From: Membranipora membranacea
Taxonomy: Eukaryota; Bryozoa; Gymnolaemata; Cheilostomatida; Membraniporidae
Length of the DNA stretch: 64,000 nucleotides
Reading direction: 5' to 3'
Assembly (NCBI GenBank): GCA_914767715.1
Contig: OU612067.1
Location: 4,154,001-4,218,000, forward strand
Shown: piece after piece, positions 36,301 through 48,711 of the stretch
Layout of the letters: each line of letters starts with the position of its first letter
Position numbering within the stretch: position 1 is the first letter of the stretch
The notes under the pieces: generated by a model
Database searches by the model: none
The model's input: only the letters and a program-made list of their open reading frames with translations
Told to the model about the DNA's origin: nothing
Position numbers and translations under genes: made by a program

Positions 36301-39265
36301 TGATTATCTTTTTCGTCATCTTGATTGAAAGTTTTTGGTTTTTTTTTTCCCTTTATTTGTTTTCTTGGAAGGCTGATTTTGTAAAACATTCTCATCAAAT
36401 GAAAATTATGCCAATAAAGTTTTGAAAAAAACTCTGTTGCCTGCACACACAAAAATATTTCACTACTTTAAATTTAGACCTTTGAACATTCCACCATAAA
36501 TACCTGCTATACCTAAGTTCTCATATTGTAGCATGCAGCAGAGAGAGGAGTGAGAGTGATGGTAGATGCAGAGCAGACATACTTCCAGCCTGCTATAAGC
36601 CGACTTACTATGGAGATGATGAGACAGTATAATAAAGAAAGAGCTGTTATCTACAACACTTACCAGTGTTATCTAAAGGTATTTGAGAGTTATCCTCTAA
36701 CGATACTATAACAGTAACTGTTTGCAACTCTTTTGGGCATGACAGGGTAAAGATCTTGATAGCTGTACCAACTTTTCAACTTATAAAAGTAGCAAAAATA
36801 ACATTAATGCTGCTGGTGAATAGATTTTGTGAGCAAGGTGTGTATTGAGAGTATCTAAACCATTGTAGGAGAAATGGAAAAATAATCAATCCACTAGTCT
36901 ATTGTCGTCTCCCTTTGCAAGGGTATACAACTACTAATATGTATCCCAGTTGCAGATCATACAAACTCTTTATTATATCTCTGAATTTCAAGATGTTCAG
37001 TTTAGATATACATAATGTGTCTTGCGGATCTTTTATTTATAACCAATATTGCTCATCTCATCAAGTATTTGGTCTATTTCCTTACCAATGTTGCATGTAA
37101 TTTAATCTTGTAGAGCGCCCATGAGAATTTCATAATAGACTTAGATCTTGCCAGGAGAGAGAATTTTTGTTTTGGAGCGAAGGTGGTGAGAGGAGCCTAT
37201 ATGGAGCAGGAGAGAAAGAGAGCCTTAACTGTCGGGTGAGTGATTTATAGATAGCTATGATTGTGTGATCAGCAAGTAGTGGATAAGAAGACAAAGTGTT
37301 GCCTTGTAGCTGTGTCAAATTCCTCTCTAAAAATTAGTTTTCAATCATTTGAGGCATTAGTTAGAGATTATTTTCTTTGAAATATTGACGGTCAAGTTCC
37401 AATAAATGTAACAATGCTTAAAAATGGCTTAATTTCTGTAGAATGAATGTCCAAGATACTGAGTTGAAGAACGGAGATAGAGTGAATAACTAACGATATG
37501 AGAAATAAAAATATCTAGATATATAGACCCCTCAGAGATGAAATATATCACTGTTTCACACTTTCAGGTATGAAGATCCTATTAACCCAGATTTTGAGAG
37601 CACTACAGCCATGTATGAGAGAGTGATAGACAGAGCTATGAAGGAGGCCACACAGAGACAGTTTGGTGATGTCAGTGTCATGGCAGCTACACACAATGAG
37701 GATACAGTCAGATACTGTGTACAAAGGTGAGAGGCTGCCGAAAGTTAGAGAATTGGTATATAGGGATAACTTCACTGTGAGGTATATCTGCTATACATAC
37801 AACTCCTTGTCAACATTGGCATCAAGACAAAATAGATCACAGTCACCGAGTGCATAAGAACCTGGCCATGTTGGCATCAAAATGCAGCTTGCATATTGTG
37901 AATGTACTTTTCTCAAGCTGAAAAGTGTACATTTAAAAGCGATGTAGTAAATGACACATGATTGGTGCAATGATTGCAGGAAATATTCTGTTTTCTATTC
38001 ATAATGATGTTTTTGACGATTGCAAGATGACCACAATACAGTCAACAAATGATATCAGAATCCTGTTGTTGCCCATAGGTTAATCATATTTGTTGTTTGT
38101 ATATCTTGTAGATTGAAGGACCACAGTATACACAGAGAAGATAAGGTTATATGTTTTGGTCAGCTTCAGGGCATGTGTGACCACATAAGTTTCCCTCTTG
38201 GTATGTAGTCCTCTACGTTCTGTACAATCCCTGACAGCTGCGTAGACCTGGCCAATGTGTTGCCTCTGATATGATCAGCTGTTGGCTGGGAAAGAGAGCC
38301 GATGCCAGGCCATGGAGAGCACCTATTGAGATATATTGAAAGTTAAACTACACAATTTTCACACCCACTCTATATTCAGGAAGGTACCATCTGACCTAGC
38401 ATTGGCTCACATCCCACTCACCAGCCATTCAGAGTTAATACATTTGCTAGCGTAGACCAAGATATTATATAGTTTACATGCAGTTGTGTTGTTATGTTGG
38501 ATAATGTAAATTTTACATGAATTTATGTATGTATATATTATAGTTATATCATACAGTGTACTGTGCAATCCCTGACAGCTCATTAGAGACCAGGATATTA
38601 TATATAATTGAAGTTCATGAAATATGCATAATGTAGGTTCATATAACCCACACATCTATACTTTATCATTGTGTGAACCTAAGTTTTTGTACCTACACAA
38701 CTGATAACACTAAACCATTAGTGTTTATAATGCTGGCTACTGTTATTTTAAAATGGATCCTCAAGCTTGAGGGAGACGTACCCTCTGTATAAAGCTCGAA
38801 TCAGTATTTCACTTGGGAAATTGGGATGCTCATGCAACAAAACCTTGTGTAGTGTCACATTACTTTTTACTTTCTATCAAAAAATATTTTAAAATTCAAT
38901 AGCTCTACAGGTTGTTTGAGCACCAACTGGAAGGAATCACTGTGAGCAACAGACTTTCAAGTATTGTTTTAGTTATTAAGATCAGGTTGAACGAGATTGA
39001 TACTTACAAAGTTATGTATCCACACCATAGTAGATGTCTTATTGTCAACTCTTCCATTTCAGGACAGAGTGGTTACTCTGTGTATAAGTACGTACCCTAC
39101 GGCCCTATAGATGAGGTACTTCCCTACCTCTCCCGTAGAGCTGTAGAGAACAGTGGAATACTAGCTAAAGTAAAGAAGGAAAGACAACTACTGTGGACTG
39201 AGATGAAGAGACGAGTACTACCAGGAGGTAAATCCTCCGCGTCAGCTCAGAGCCAGACAGCCTGA
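27364..39265 (+). CDS. PRODH: Proline dehydrogenase (proline oxidase), mitochondrial
   Basis: Eleven exons: 27364-27777, 28091-28299, 28770-28825, 30149-30348, 31861-32048, 35829-36003, 36532-36678, 37114-37235, 37568-37726, 38112-38200 and 39063-39265. They join in phase to 653 residues. PRODH is the FAD enzyme of the inner mitochondrial membrane that oxidises proline to pyrroline-5-carboxylate. The Arg/Ser-rich, acid-poor N-terminus looks like a mitochondrial presequence. [20 protein letters not shown] and [13 protein letters not shown] open the catalytic domain. Core motifs are [48 protein letters not shown] (484-500), [47 protein letters not shown] and [18 protein letters not shown] (595-612). 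The last includes the Arg611-Arg612 pair that binds the proline carboxylate. The tail [13 protein letters not shown] is lineage-specific. The protein is longer than human PRODH (about 600) mainly at the N-terminus. Intron 5 (32049-35828) carries three U5 snRNA copies. Confidence 0.97.
32771..32890 (+). ncRNA. U5: U5 spliceosomal snRNA, copy 1
   Basis: It aligns along its whole length with U5 snRNA, the U5 snRNP core RNA whose loop I holds both exon ends during splicing. Visible parts are the 5' end AACTCTGGTTTCTCTACA, loop I CGCCTTTTACT (32810-32820) between ATAAATCTTT and AAAGATTTCC, the closing strand GTGCAGAGGAAC, the Sm site AATTTTTC, and a 3' hairpin CCCTCCAATGGAGGG. Sense to PRODH, in its intron 5. 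No TATA box, as expected for a polymerase II snRNA. I could not identify a shared proximal element by eye. Confidence 0.93.
34047..34165 (+). ncRNA. U5: U5 spliceosomal snRNA, copy 2
   Basis: Same architecture as copy 1. Stem I differs: CTCTACA pairs perfectly with TGTAGAG, whereas copies 1 and 3 have TGCAGAG. Loop I, the Sm site and the 3' hairpin are identical to copy 1. Downstream, AAATAAAAACAGA (34171-34183) resembles a vertebrate-type snRNA 3' box. The 5' flanking sequence is unlike that of copies 1 and 3 by eye. Confidence 0.93.
35409..35527 (+). ncRNA. U5: U5 spliceosomal snRNA, copy 3
   Basis: Same architecture, with GTGCAGAGGAAC as in copy 1. The internal-loop segment reads TTTCTCGAGTAAATC, where copies 1 and 2 have TTTCGGATAAATC. 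Loop I, Sm site and 3' hairpin are unchanged. It lies about 300 bp before PRODH exon 6. Confidence 0.92.
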
Positions 39266-41398
39266 TCTGTGATATGAGTTAGACGTTATGTATCATGGAT
39301 TTGTACATTGTTTACAGGTATAAGTGGGTAGTTATGATCTGTCTTGTCAATCTATTTTATCCTAACTGACAATATTGATATAATGAAGTCCACCGTACTC
39401 AATGATACAGGTTGTCACCCTTGGGAGTCTGATGAAGACTCTGATTTGTATCAAGAAGCTTGAGGGATTGTTTTTTGTTTAACAAGTTTCGAACAATTTT
39501 CGGTCACACAAGATGGCGTTTAGTAACAAGTTGATGGGTGCGATATCAGAGGGATTGATGGATCAAAAACCTATATGGACAATCAAATGTGGCAAAAATC
39601 TTGCAAAATATCATATGACGCATAATATACTGTAACCATAATGATTATTAGAATCTCTTTACCGAGCTCCAAAGTTTTTATGTGATCGAATTATCTAAGC
39701 TGAACTTTCCAACTAGAGTAACCAAAGCATAATCATAATTTAGGTTTTTTATTATAATATATTGTACTCACAGTTATATATACTATGATAACCCTTATCA
39801 AGTCTTAAAAAATACTCAGATTACCCATAATACATCTAACAATCGGAGTTGTTTGCCCTTTGGTTGTGGGAGGACAACAACATGTAATGATTTATGTACT
39901 CTGTGTTGTTAATTAAATTTCTAATATTTAGTCAACATATTGGCAGCTGAATTATCATATTATGCATCATTGTGGCTAAAAAGGCAGCTCAATTTATTTA
40001 CACAAATTATATTTTTTGTTGGCTTAATTATGTGAATTTATCTTTTTTAATACATTTTACTGTGATGTTGTGCAACACAAAGTATTTCGGAGATCTGAAA
40101 TTGGATGGAAGCATTTTTAACTCACACAAAGTTTTTGGGCCGTATTGAAAAAAAATTATCGAACAGACAATCGATCGGATAGCCTACCTCTGTATTATAA
40201 GCAGAGACTATAGATATATCTATAGTCTCTGTTATAAGTATTATTACTATGATTATTTTTGAGTCTTATTAAATTAATAAAACTACAACCAAATCAAGTA
40301 TGATCATAAGTTATCTGGTTAATCTGACAGGTAATGTATGTTTCTGCCAAACTCTCAACATACCAATCAATATATGAAGTTGTCAGGCAAAGATTTGGAT
40401 AGAGTAACTAGATGTAACAATACACAAGATACAAGAAAATCACTGACTTGCAGAAATAATGTACATGCGCAATAATTCTATTTTTCATCCTGTTCTGAGA
40501 TTTCCTCTATGGGTTTGCCCCGAGGCAAGATAACTCAGACACCACAAAGCCAGGGATTCACCAATTTCATTACATCTCAATTGATTTTGTATCCTGCTTG
40601 GTTATATCACTATAGGACAAAGATTTACAATGACATGAAAAATCACCAGGTAAAGAGTAGCTGGCTGTGCATGCTGTGCCATGTAAAATTAGATGTCAAT
40701 CGGACTGTCCCTATACTGTTATTTGGGAGATTGATCCTAGATTAAGGTGGATGTCTCTATGATTAAGTTCATGACATGGTGATTTCACAGCATGAAATGA
40801 ATCCAAACCAATCCAGGTCCTGCTCTTGAGAATTTGCACCAAAAATAAGAGATGATTCAGCTGCTCTATGCAAATTGATTTGAATCATCCTTTGACCATG
40901 TTTGGTCATGAGATCATTTTTTCAACAGAGTGTACATTCATAGCTGTCTATATTTCAACATAATCCTGATAGATGGTTATCTGTTGTTGTTTGTTTTCTG
41001 GCTCTTGTTATTCTCATATGATCCGACTGAGTAAACACATTAATGATCACCATGGTTACGAGATGAGAGGTTAGTATTGAGAGCGGGTTAGTCATGCCGC
41101 TCTGGTCTTTGTGTATGTAAGCGTGCTTGTCTCAGTGATCATGACAGCGGAAAGGCTGGGGGCTGTGCAGCCTAGCATGACAAGATCGGACAATTATAGG
41201 CTACATGGCGGTGCAGGCGCTCATTTACCATTACCTTATAATATCTCGTGACGTCTTTCTCTGCCTGTTCTAAGAGGTGTCCAATCAGAACGCTGTGTTA
41301 ATTGACAAGAGTTCTACATGTTATATTTGTATTCTGGTCATTTAAGAGTTGGACTTGAGACGTTGAGGCTGCGGTGTTTTATTTTAAATACTTTCAAC
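39266..41398. other. Intergenic region PRODH / NHL-like gene
   Basis: No coding signal recognised. It contains the 30-bp palindrome at 40202-40231 and several AATAAA hexamers, for example near 40276. The start of the next gene must lie near the right edge. Confidence 0.5.
40202..40231. repeat. 30-bp perfect palindrome (GATATATC core)
   Basis: The left half CAGAGACTATAGATA is followed by its exact reverse complement. The same outer word is seen in the degenerate copy at 57179-57217, and the same central GATATATC in the palindrome at 47366-47395. Confidence 0.8.
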
Positions 41399-43522
41399 AT
41401 GTCGTCAAAGGTAGAGAGTGGGTTTGTGTTTTACAACACCAGTAAAATGGGCAAACCAGACTATAACCAGAATGAACCATCTCCAAATATCATAGACAAA
41501 ATACAAGGTGAGTTGTACGTTACCTGAATTTATATAATTTATTATATTCTGGTTTGACATACTGTTTCAAGCTGGTGATCGTTAACACTCATCTTTTTTG
41601 ATTAAGCCCATAAATCGCAGCAAAAAATTCAGTTTACCTAAATTGGCGATGACGTTAGCGAGCTCTCGTCATCACCTATTAAGTAATTTGAAGATGACAA
41701 ACATCGCCCTGTGAATACTTTATTCCTCTAGGGAGAGTTGTAAAACCGCAACCAGGTGTAATGAAGAATTCAGCTAAATATTCATTTTTTGTAAATATTT
41801 TCGTAAAACAATACCTCAAAAAGCAAAAACATTAGTGCAGACCACTAAAAATACGAAATTCAAGTGGAGGGAGGAATAATCAGGACCTTATAATAGCAGC
41901 GGAACCATCTCCATTGAGCATATCAATATCAAAAAATTAGTGCTTGTTTCACCACTCAGAGAAACTAGATGGAGATTTATAATTACATTTTTACTTTTAC
42001 AGGAAGATTCCAATCTATGAATTTAAATGGTAAAGTAGCGAAGTCTCCGCCACCTGTAACTAAACCAAAGCCAAAGGTTAAAATATTACAGATCGACTCT
42101 GAGATACCACCTTATCCCTCACAGTACCTTACCCCTGGACAGATGTCAGACTCTGTAGTTAGTCCACCAGAAGGATTTAGAGACGATCTCCCGGCGTTTC
42201 CTGCACCACCTCAGTTTGCTGCTCATGAGATGTACCCAGCTGTACAGGACTTTGATTTACCTCCTGCACCAGTAAGTCTGAGCAGCAGACTACCAGGTCT
42301 AGTAGACTATGACATTCCTGCCTATGTGCCCGCAGAGACTGGCAACAAAAGTAAATCCAAGAAACTTCTTAAGAAACAACCCCCTGTTGAAGAGCCACCT
42401 GCAGCTTATTGCGAAGTTAAACCCCAGCCTCGTGCTGCCAGTAGAACACGTCATGGCTCCTCCAATCAGCCACGCAGAGAAGACGCTAAATATTCACCTC
42501 GACCGCAGCCACGACCCCGACACACGAGTCACTCTAGTGTAGGAAAAACAAACTCAGCTGAGTCTAACAACAGTGGATCTAGTATTCTCTCATCCGGAAA
42601 CGATTCCATCCCCTCTTCTCCGAGCAGTCTGCGCCGACATCAGATCAGAAAACAGAGAGCAAACGTGAGCAAACATCAACACAACCGCTTCATAGAGAGG
42701 CACGCTCAGTCCGGACTAACAGGCACACTGCCTCGACCGGACGCAAAGGCAAAATCACCATACTCTGAAGACTGGATGAGAAAGAAACAATATCTCTCCT
42801 TCAGCAAACAGAATTCTGTTAGAGACGTCAAGTTTGATTTAGAAGGCAACATTCTGTTGACGACTAAGTACTCTGTACAGGTGTATGATACCAATGGCAA
42901 CTTTGTAGAGAAGCGATATCAGAACCGTGTCGTCGAGCCCTGGGGCCTGTTTGTTAATCCCACTAATGGTAACATCGTAGTGTCAGACTTTGAAGAGGGC
43001 TGTGTGAAGGAGTTCAATGGACTAGGAATCGTAATACAAGAATATGGACCTGTCCCGAACCCATGCGGAGTAGCCATGAGCAACACAGGCTATCTATTTG
43101 TCTGCTCTCAGAGTGAGGGAAGTGTTTATGTTTTTGATAAGCGTGGCGAAGCAGTGACAAAGCTAGGAAAAGGAGTCTTATTGTCACCAACTTACATAGT
43201 TCTGCATGGAAAATCTATTCTAGTATCTGAAGATTCAAGTATCGTCGCCTTTAACATATCTAACGAGGTAGAGTTTATCTATGGACAGAGGGACGGTTCT
43301 GATCACCCCGCATGTCTCTCCGTAGATACTAAAACAGGCTACGTCATATCCACCAGCTATTACAAAGACAGTATAGTGGCGCTAAACAAATCAATGCAAC
43401 GAGCACTAAGAATTAAAGATATCAAGAGACCACTGGTGTGTGCAATCAGTCCATTTGGACACCTTTTAATTGGGGAATATGTTTCCTCAAAGGGTATGTT
43501 GTTCAGAATGTTTAGGATATAA
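41399..43522 (+). CDS. Pro/Ser-rich protein with C-terminal NHL-like beta-propeller
   Basis: Two exons, 41399-41507 and 42003-43522, join in phase 1 to 542 residues from ATG 41399. Residues about 1-297 look disordered: Pro-rich stretches (KSPPPVTKPKPKVK, PAFPAPPQF), basic patches (SKSKKLLKK) and Ser runs (SNNSGSSILSSGNDSIPSSP). Residues about 298-542 form repeated beta blades of NHL/TRIM-propeller type: VRDVKFDLEGNILLTT, YDTNGNFVEKR, GLFVNPTNGNIVVSD, GVAMSNTGYLFVCSQSEGSV, VFDKRGEAVTKLG and ISPFGHLLIGEY. No RING, B-box, kinase or membrane segment is visible. The fold usually binds protein or RNA, and I cannot assign a function or family name. Candidate poly(A) signals are at 43796-43801 and 43992-43997. 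Confidence 0.85.
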
Positions 43523-46443
43523 TTTATTATCTCTTCTAATAGTGACACCATCTATAATTACAGTGTTTGTAAGGATGCAATCTTTTTAGAAAGTTATAAT
43601 CATTTCTATTGGCCAGGTTTATATTTTAGTAGTGCGACATAGCGTCTTTATCTTCTCAATTAAATCATTTATTGGGGACTTGGGGAATAGTGGATGAAAC
43701 TTTAGTTTTTCATTTTTTTACACAAATCACAGTACTTTTTTTGATTCATTATTGATACCATGAATACATATCTCTTCTTTCGTAACAGATTTGTTAATAA
43801 AAAATTCAGAATGCAAAGCAAAAAACCTTCTTTTTTGTTTTCAGTGTTCATACATGGGCAACACCAGATGAACACTACAATACTAAAACACATCAGGCAG
43901 TAGGCATTATCTAAAGAGGGGAAGCAACCCTATATACCGACAATTCGTCATGAATTTGTCGATGAACATTGATTGAATGTTAGGAGTCATTAATAAAAGT
44001 TATTTCCGTAACTTGTCTCTCAATTTGACTTCCCACATATTATTCAGTTATTCGACGATAGAAAAAAGTCTGGATATTGTCTGGTGCCTGTTTATTGTGC
44101 CGCGGCCCCAAGGGAAGGAAGAGGAAACTTGATTGAATCATAATCTAGTCATAATGCCTCCTCGGTACGAAAACAAAGAGCTGCTCGTCTAAAAATAATA
44201 TTCATATGAAATTAGAAAATAGCAGATGGGAAGTAGCCTATAGACAATAGTCCATACTCCTACGCAGCAGGTTACATCGACCGATTGGAGGATACCCTAG
44301 TGGAGTGAATACATGTATTATTGTAGTTACTTTAGCTAGTTTAGGAGTGGAGCTAGATAGCTCCAATCTCCACTGCAAATTTCGCTCTGTCAAGCCGGCA
44401 TGGAATGGCAAACTTTTCCTCCTGCAAATGCTTCACACCTAAAGGGTAGTTTTGTGTCAAATAACTAATCATCTGAAGGTTAAGACTCGCATTCTCGCAA
44501 CTTACCTTCTTTGATCTGGCCCATTATCTTGGATCAGCCTTGAAAATTTGTCCTCGTTCCATTTAATACTGCTTTATCACAGCATTAAAAAAAATATTTA
44601 AAAAAAAAAAGTAGGCTTGCGCATCAACATGCAAAAAGGTTTATAAATAAAATAAGTTATGCATTTTCACCGACACACCTCTTACTCCAAGTTCTTGACA
44701 CGTCAGGAGCTGTGAACATGGCCATAAAAAACCCATCAAGTATCAGTTTCCTGTCCTGTTATGTGACTTAGGACGAATATTATACAACAGCAGTAGAAAA
44801 TAATATATCTCACATTTTATTCAGCTTCTGGCACTAGTTGTTAGAATTCTGGTAAAGTGTAGAGAATAAAAATTAGCATAAATATTTTGAGTTGGTTGAA
44901 ATTCCTATCGAGTACATTCATCGCAGTTCTAGCATTCCTGGTGGTTTATGTTTGAGAGTTTCTATCCCCTGATCTAAATAGGCATCAATTAGAACATTCC
45001 AAATTTCAATGTAGTCTTTAGGCCCACTGAGAGCCCTATAATTTTACATGAGTGCAATAAGTTTGTGGTTTGGATAAAACATAAAAAAATGTTCCCGCCA
45101 CCTATACAGGTACTAATGCAATAATGTTTCGTAGTTTGAGACAGGAAAACGGAGAAACAAGCAAATGAACTTTCCCTGATGCACTTAGGGACCAATCAAC
45201 AGCCCAACAAATTTTCTCTTTTTCAGAGGTTGTTTTTTTCATATCTTTTTATTGCTGTGTCATTTAATTATATGAATCAGAAGACTTGAAACTGTGATGG
45301 TAAACTTAAATGTCCCCGCATGTAAAATAATTGCCTTGGCTGCAATAAAACTACATTTATAAAAAGGAAGTTTGTCCCAGAAGTGAAGTGTGCTATTAGT
45401 ATTTAAAACCAATTTATCATGTCCTATAATGGCACTAGTTTAATGTGCTGATTTTAAAATTACTGTGGTCTAAGAAGGAGCTCCAGTAATAGTGCTGTGA
45501 TAGTATGTGCCATGTCCGTGTATATTTTAGCGATTATTAGATGAAAATTATTTCCGACCACTCATCTTAGATTTGTCATTTCTACATATTATTACATTTG
45601 TAATAGTCATTAAATACTTACTGCGTAAGTAGATTTTATGGATACACAAAAGTGCCGGCCAACACTTGAAAAAAATTCAGCATAATATTAGAATTTTTTG
45701 TGTGGCATTTGACTTGTCAGTTTGAGCAGATAGTTGATGACAAGAAGAATGCCAGATTTTTGACAGCTTCCACGAAGAGATGACAAGGCACTTTGGTTAC
45801 CTGATGTACAGGTGGCTGGATAGACTCTAGAGCAAGTTTGATTCCTCAGTTGGTGAAGAGATCAAGGTGCAGGGGTGCCTCGACTCTTGACAATGACGCT
45901 CCATTACCAAAGGGGACCGAACTTGTTCTAGGTAGACTGTTTTGTATTTGTCAGATTGTGTATATTCCTCAGCATGTGGTCCCAGCCCAATGGAGAAATC
46001 TCTATTTCATTGCACAAGTCAAAGGTCACGTGGTGGCACATGGCACAGCCTACCTGGATCTAGACCAAGTTTGTCCATTTGCCTGCATTTGAAGATGCTG
46101 CCGACCCACTAGTCACCCCTAGAATGTAGGCAATTGGATTAAAATTGATCTAACCTGGATCCAGTATTAGTGGCACATGATGTTGCTGCAAGTTTGAATG
46201 TCCCTTATCTGTACATCAGTAACCCCGCCCACCACTCGACAATAAAACAAAAATTGATAACTTTGATTAAGGGGGATTAGTTACGCCATCCATGTTTATG
46301 TCATCACTTTCATCGAGCCTTGTAATTTGTTATTATAATTGATGAAGATGATAAGTTCAAGGACAAAGAGCGGTTCCTAACCAACTATTTGAGTTTTGCT
46401 TCGATTAAAATTACAACCATGAAGGAACGGCGTGAAGTCATGA

Positions 46444-46508
46444 AGCCTGGGCAAGCTGTCGCGGTGGGTGGTCCCCCACCCATCCACCCATGACAGCCTG
46501 CCCAGGCT
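46444..46508. repeat. Hairpin with 17-base arms
   Basis: AGCCTGGGCAAGCTGTC (46444-46460) pairs with GACAGCCTGCCCAGGCT (46492-46508) at 16 of 17 positions. Inside it, GTGGGTGG faces CCACCCAT. It is GC-rich against an AT-rich background. A related AGCCTGCTCAGGCTAG word occurs near 34597. Confidence 0.6.
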
Positions 46509-47365
46509 AGGAGTCATGTACTAAGGATACAAGTTTTTCACAAAATCTCAGCATACTAAATCTGTTTTTTATTTACTCTCACGTGTCTCTGCCCTGTATA
46601 CACAATCTCTACTTTTCAAGTTAATTGAATTTAATGCATTTATATAAACTGTATATGAACATGCAAATAAACATAATGTAGTGGGTAGCATGTGCAAAAC
46701 CACCAAATTATTGAGAACCTGACACCAATTAGTCAGTATACCAGAACACAGCTCAGAAGTCAGCTGCTTAGTCTAGTCTAGCTGTGGTGTGAGGAGGTCT
46801 GGAGTTTAGTAAGATGAAGCGAAGCATGATTGATAACTAATCATTAATCATTTTTTTAAATACCACGTCAGTCTAACATTAATCATGGAAGGTGTCAGTA
46901 ATAGAATTAAATTCCTCTGGCTGTGTTTACACAACCATAGAGAGCAGAGAGGGATGTAACAGTCCTGATGGCGCCAGTCCAGTTACTCTTCCATTGAAGT
47001 GATGGCTGCCGTCAGTTTCTCAAAAAAGGAGTTCAACTTGAGCGATTGATTTAAACTCAAAAATCAATAAAGGCCTACAGCCAAAGGTCACAGTTTAGCC
47101 TAACTTAATAATGACTGCTAAGTTTGAATTTGGCATGGCTTATTCCTGTTACATCCCTACTTCCAGATTATGGGTTTGTTCTGTGCTGAGTGCCGAGGCA
47201 ATATTTGTTCATGCTGTCATTATTTATGTGGGGATTGATCACTTTCTTTAATGATGTAGATACAAAATTTAGCAGCCACTCATCCTGGTTGTTGGTAGAT
47301 GCTTGGAGGTTTTAACATTTTTCCTGAGTCTAAAGAAATAAGCCTGTAAGAATCAACGATAATAA

Positions 47366-47395
47366 CACAGAGTAAGGATATATCCTTACTCTGTG
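47366..47395. repeat. 30-bp perfect palindrome (GATATATC core)
   Basis: The left half CACAGAGTAAGGATA is followed by its exact reverse complement. It has the same length and central GATATATC as the palindrome at 40202, with different arms. A decayed partial copy is at 15725. Confidence 0.8.
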
Positions 47396-48711
47396 ATAAT
47401 AAGACATAGCCTTTATGTTACCCAACAGTAAAAAAGTTATCTATCAATGTCATAACTTTTTTGGTGCATTGCATAAGAATGTATGTAATATCTGTTTTTG
47501 TTTGTTACATTATACCAGGCTGATTTATGGGAAAAAACTTGACAGCATGGGTACTTGAGATATGCATATTATAATTATGGGTCCAGCCTAAAGCATGACC
47601 TTCAGTCTATAACAGGGAGAATAGAAATTCGGTCAGCAAAACTGAAATTCTAGAGCTGTGACAGCTCTCCAGACACAAACAGGAGTGATTCAAGAGACGG
47701 TATCCTTCTCTGGCTACATCCATAGTTACACAAAGTTTTAGCTAATGTGTTACATCTTGCGATGGGTTTGTTGTTTGATCAAAGGCTGTTAAGCGCCATG
47801 TCTCACCAATATTCCCTTGAAGAAAGATATTTCTAAAAATTCATTTGATCTAGAATTATCAGAAAACAAGTAGCTGGCATTCGAGATAGTAGATAATAAC
47901 TATCTTATGATTTAAGACCATAGTTTTAAGTCTGAACACAACCAAGAGGCCAGATAACAAGGCTACCTAATCGTGATATGGTTGTTTGATACATTCTATT
48001 TTGGTCCCAAGAAGGCAGCAATGCCAGGTATATATCCTTGTACAACTGAGTGGTGAAGAGGAGTTACCATAATGCCAAATGAAGTAAATCCCGTAATATC
48101 TACTTCAACAAATGAAGCAAACTCCGGAAAATAAATCCAAAAATCAATGAACTGATATATTTTATTGGCTGTTTTTCAATTATTAACAATTTATTAACAA
48201 AATTATGCCGATTAACAACGCAGGGTCAAACGATACATGACTAAATATCAAAGCCATGTATATATAGGTAAAGGATTTAATGAATAATATGGCTGATATG
48301 AATCTATGAAAATAACGGTAAAAATAAATCTGTTGCATCATCTGAAGCAATTAAAACCAAAAATGAGAGCTACTGTTTGCGTTTGTAATTGGAAATAAGA
48401 TTTATAGTGTTTTGTTACGAAAAATTCCCACAGTTAACAAAGCTATGATTCTGCCATTACGTCACTTTGAACCTCAATTAGTATTTTTGTCCTTTTCAAT
48501 GTTAGCTTACAGATCCTTTTCAGGCCCACAGGGCAGTATAACATCAGCCTTGTACTAAGCTGACCTGACGTGTTATACCTTACTTGGGTATACCGAGGAT
48601 TCGGAAAGCCGGATCTGCTGAATGATCTATGGCAGCCACTTTGAATGATAAATGTATTCAAGTTTGGTCAACTTCTTCCTGATACCCACATATCACAGAG
48701 AGAGAGAGAGT

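Larger units (their letters stand above)
43523..48711. other. Gene-poor intergenic stretch
   Basis: 5.2 kb between the NHL-like gene and the BARD1 stop codon. I found no exon with family resemblance. It holds repeats noted separately (46058-46170, 46444-46508, 47366-47395) and TTTATT at 48161-48166, a possible BARD1 poly(A) signal on the - strand. Confidence 0.5.

Noticed and set aside
45838-46092. 84-codon open frame in the intergenic stretch
   Set aside because: Overlaps the repeat-like block at 46058-46170 and shows no domain.
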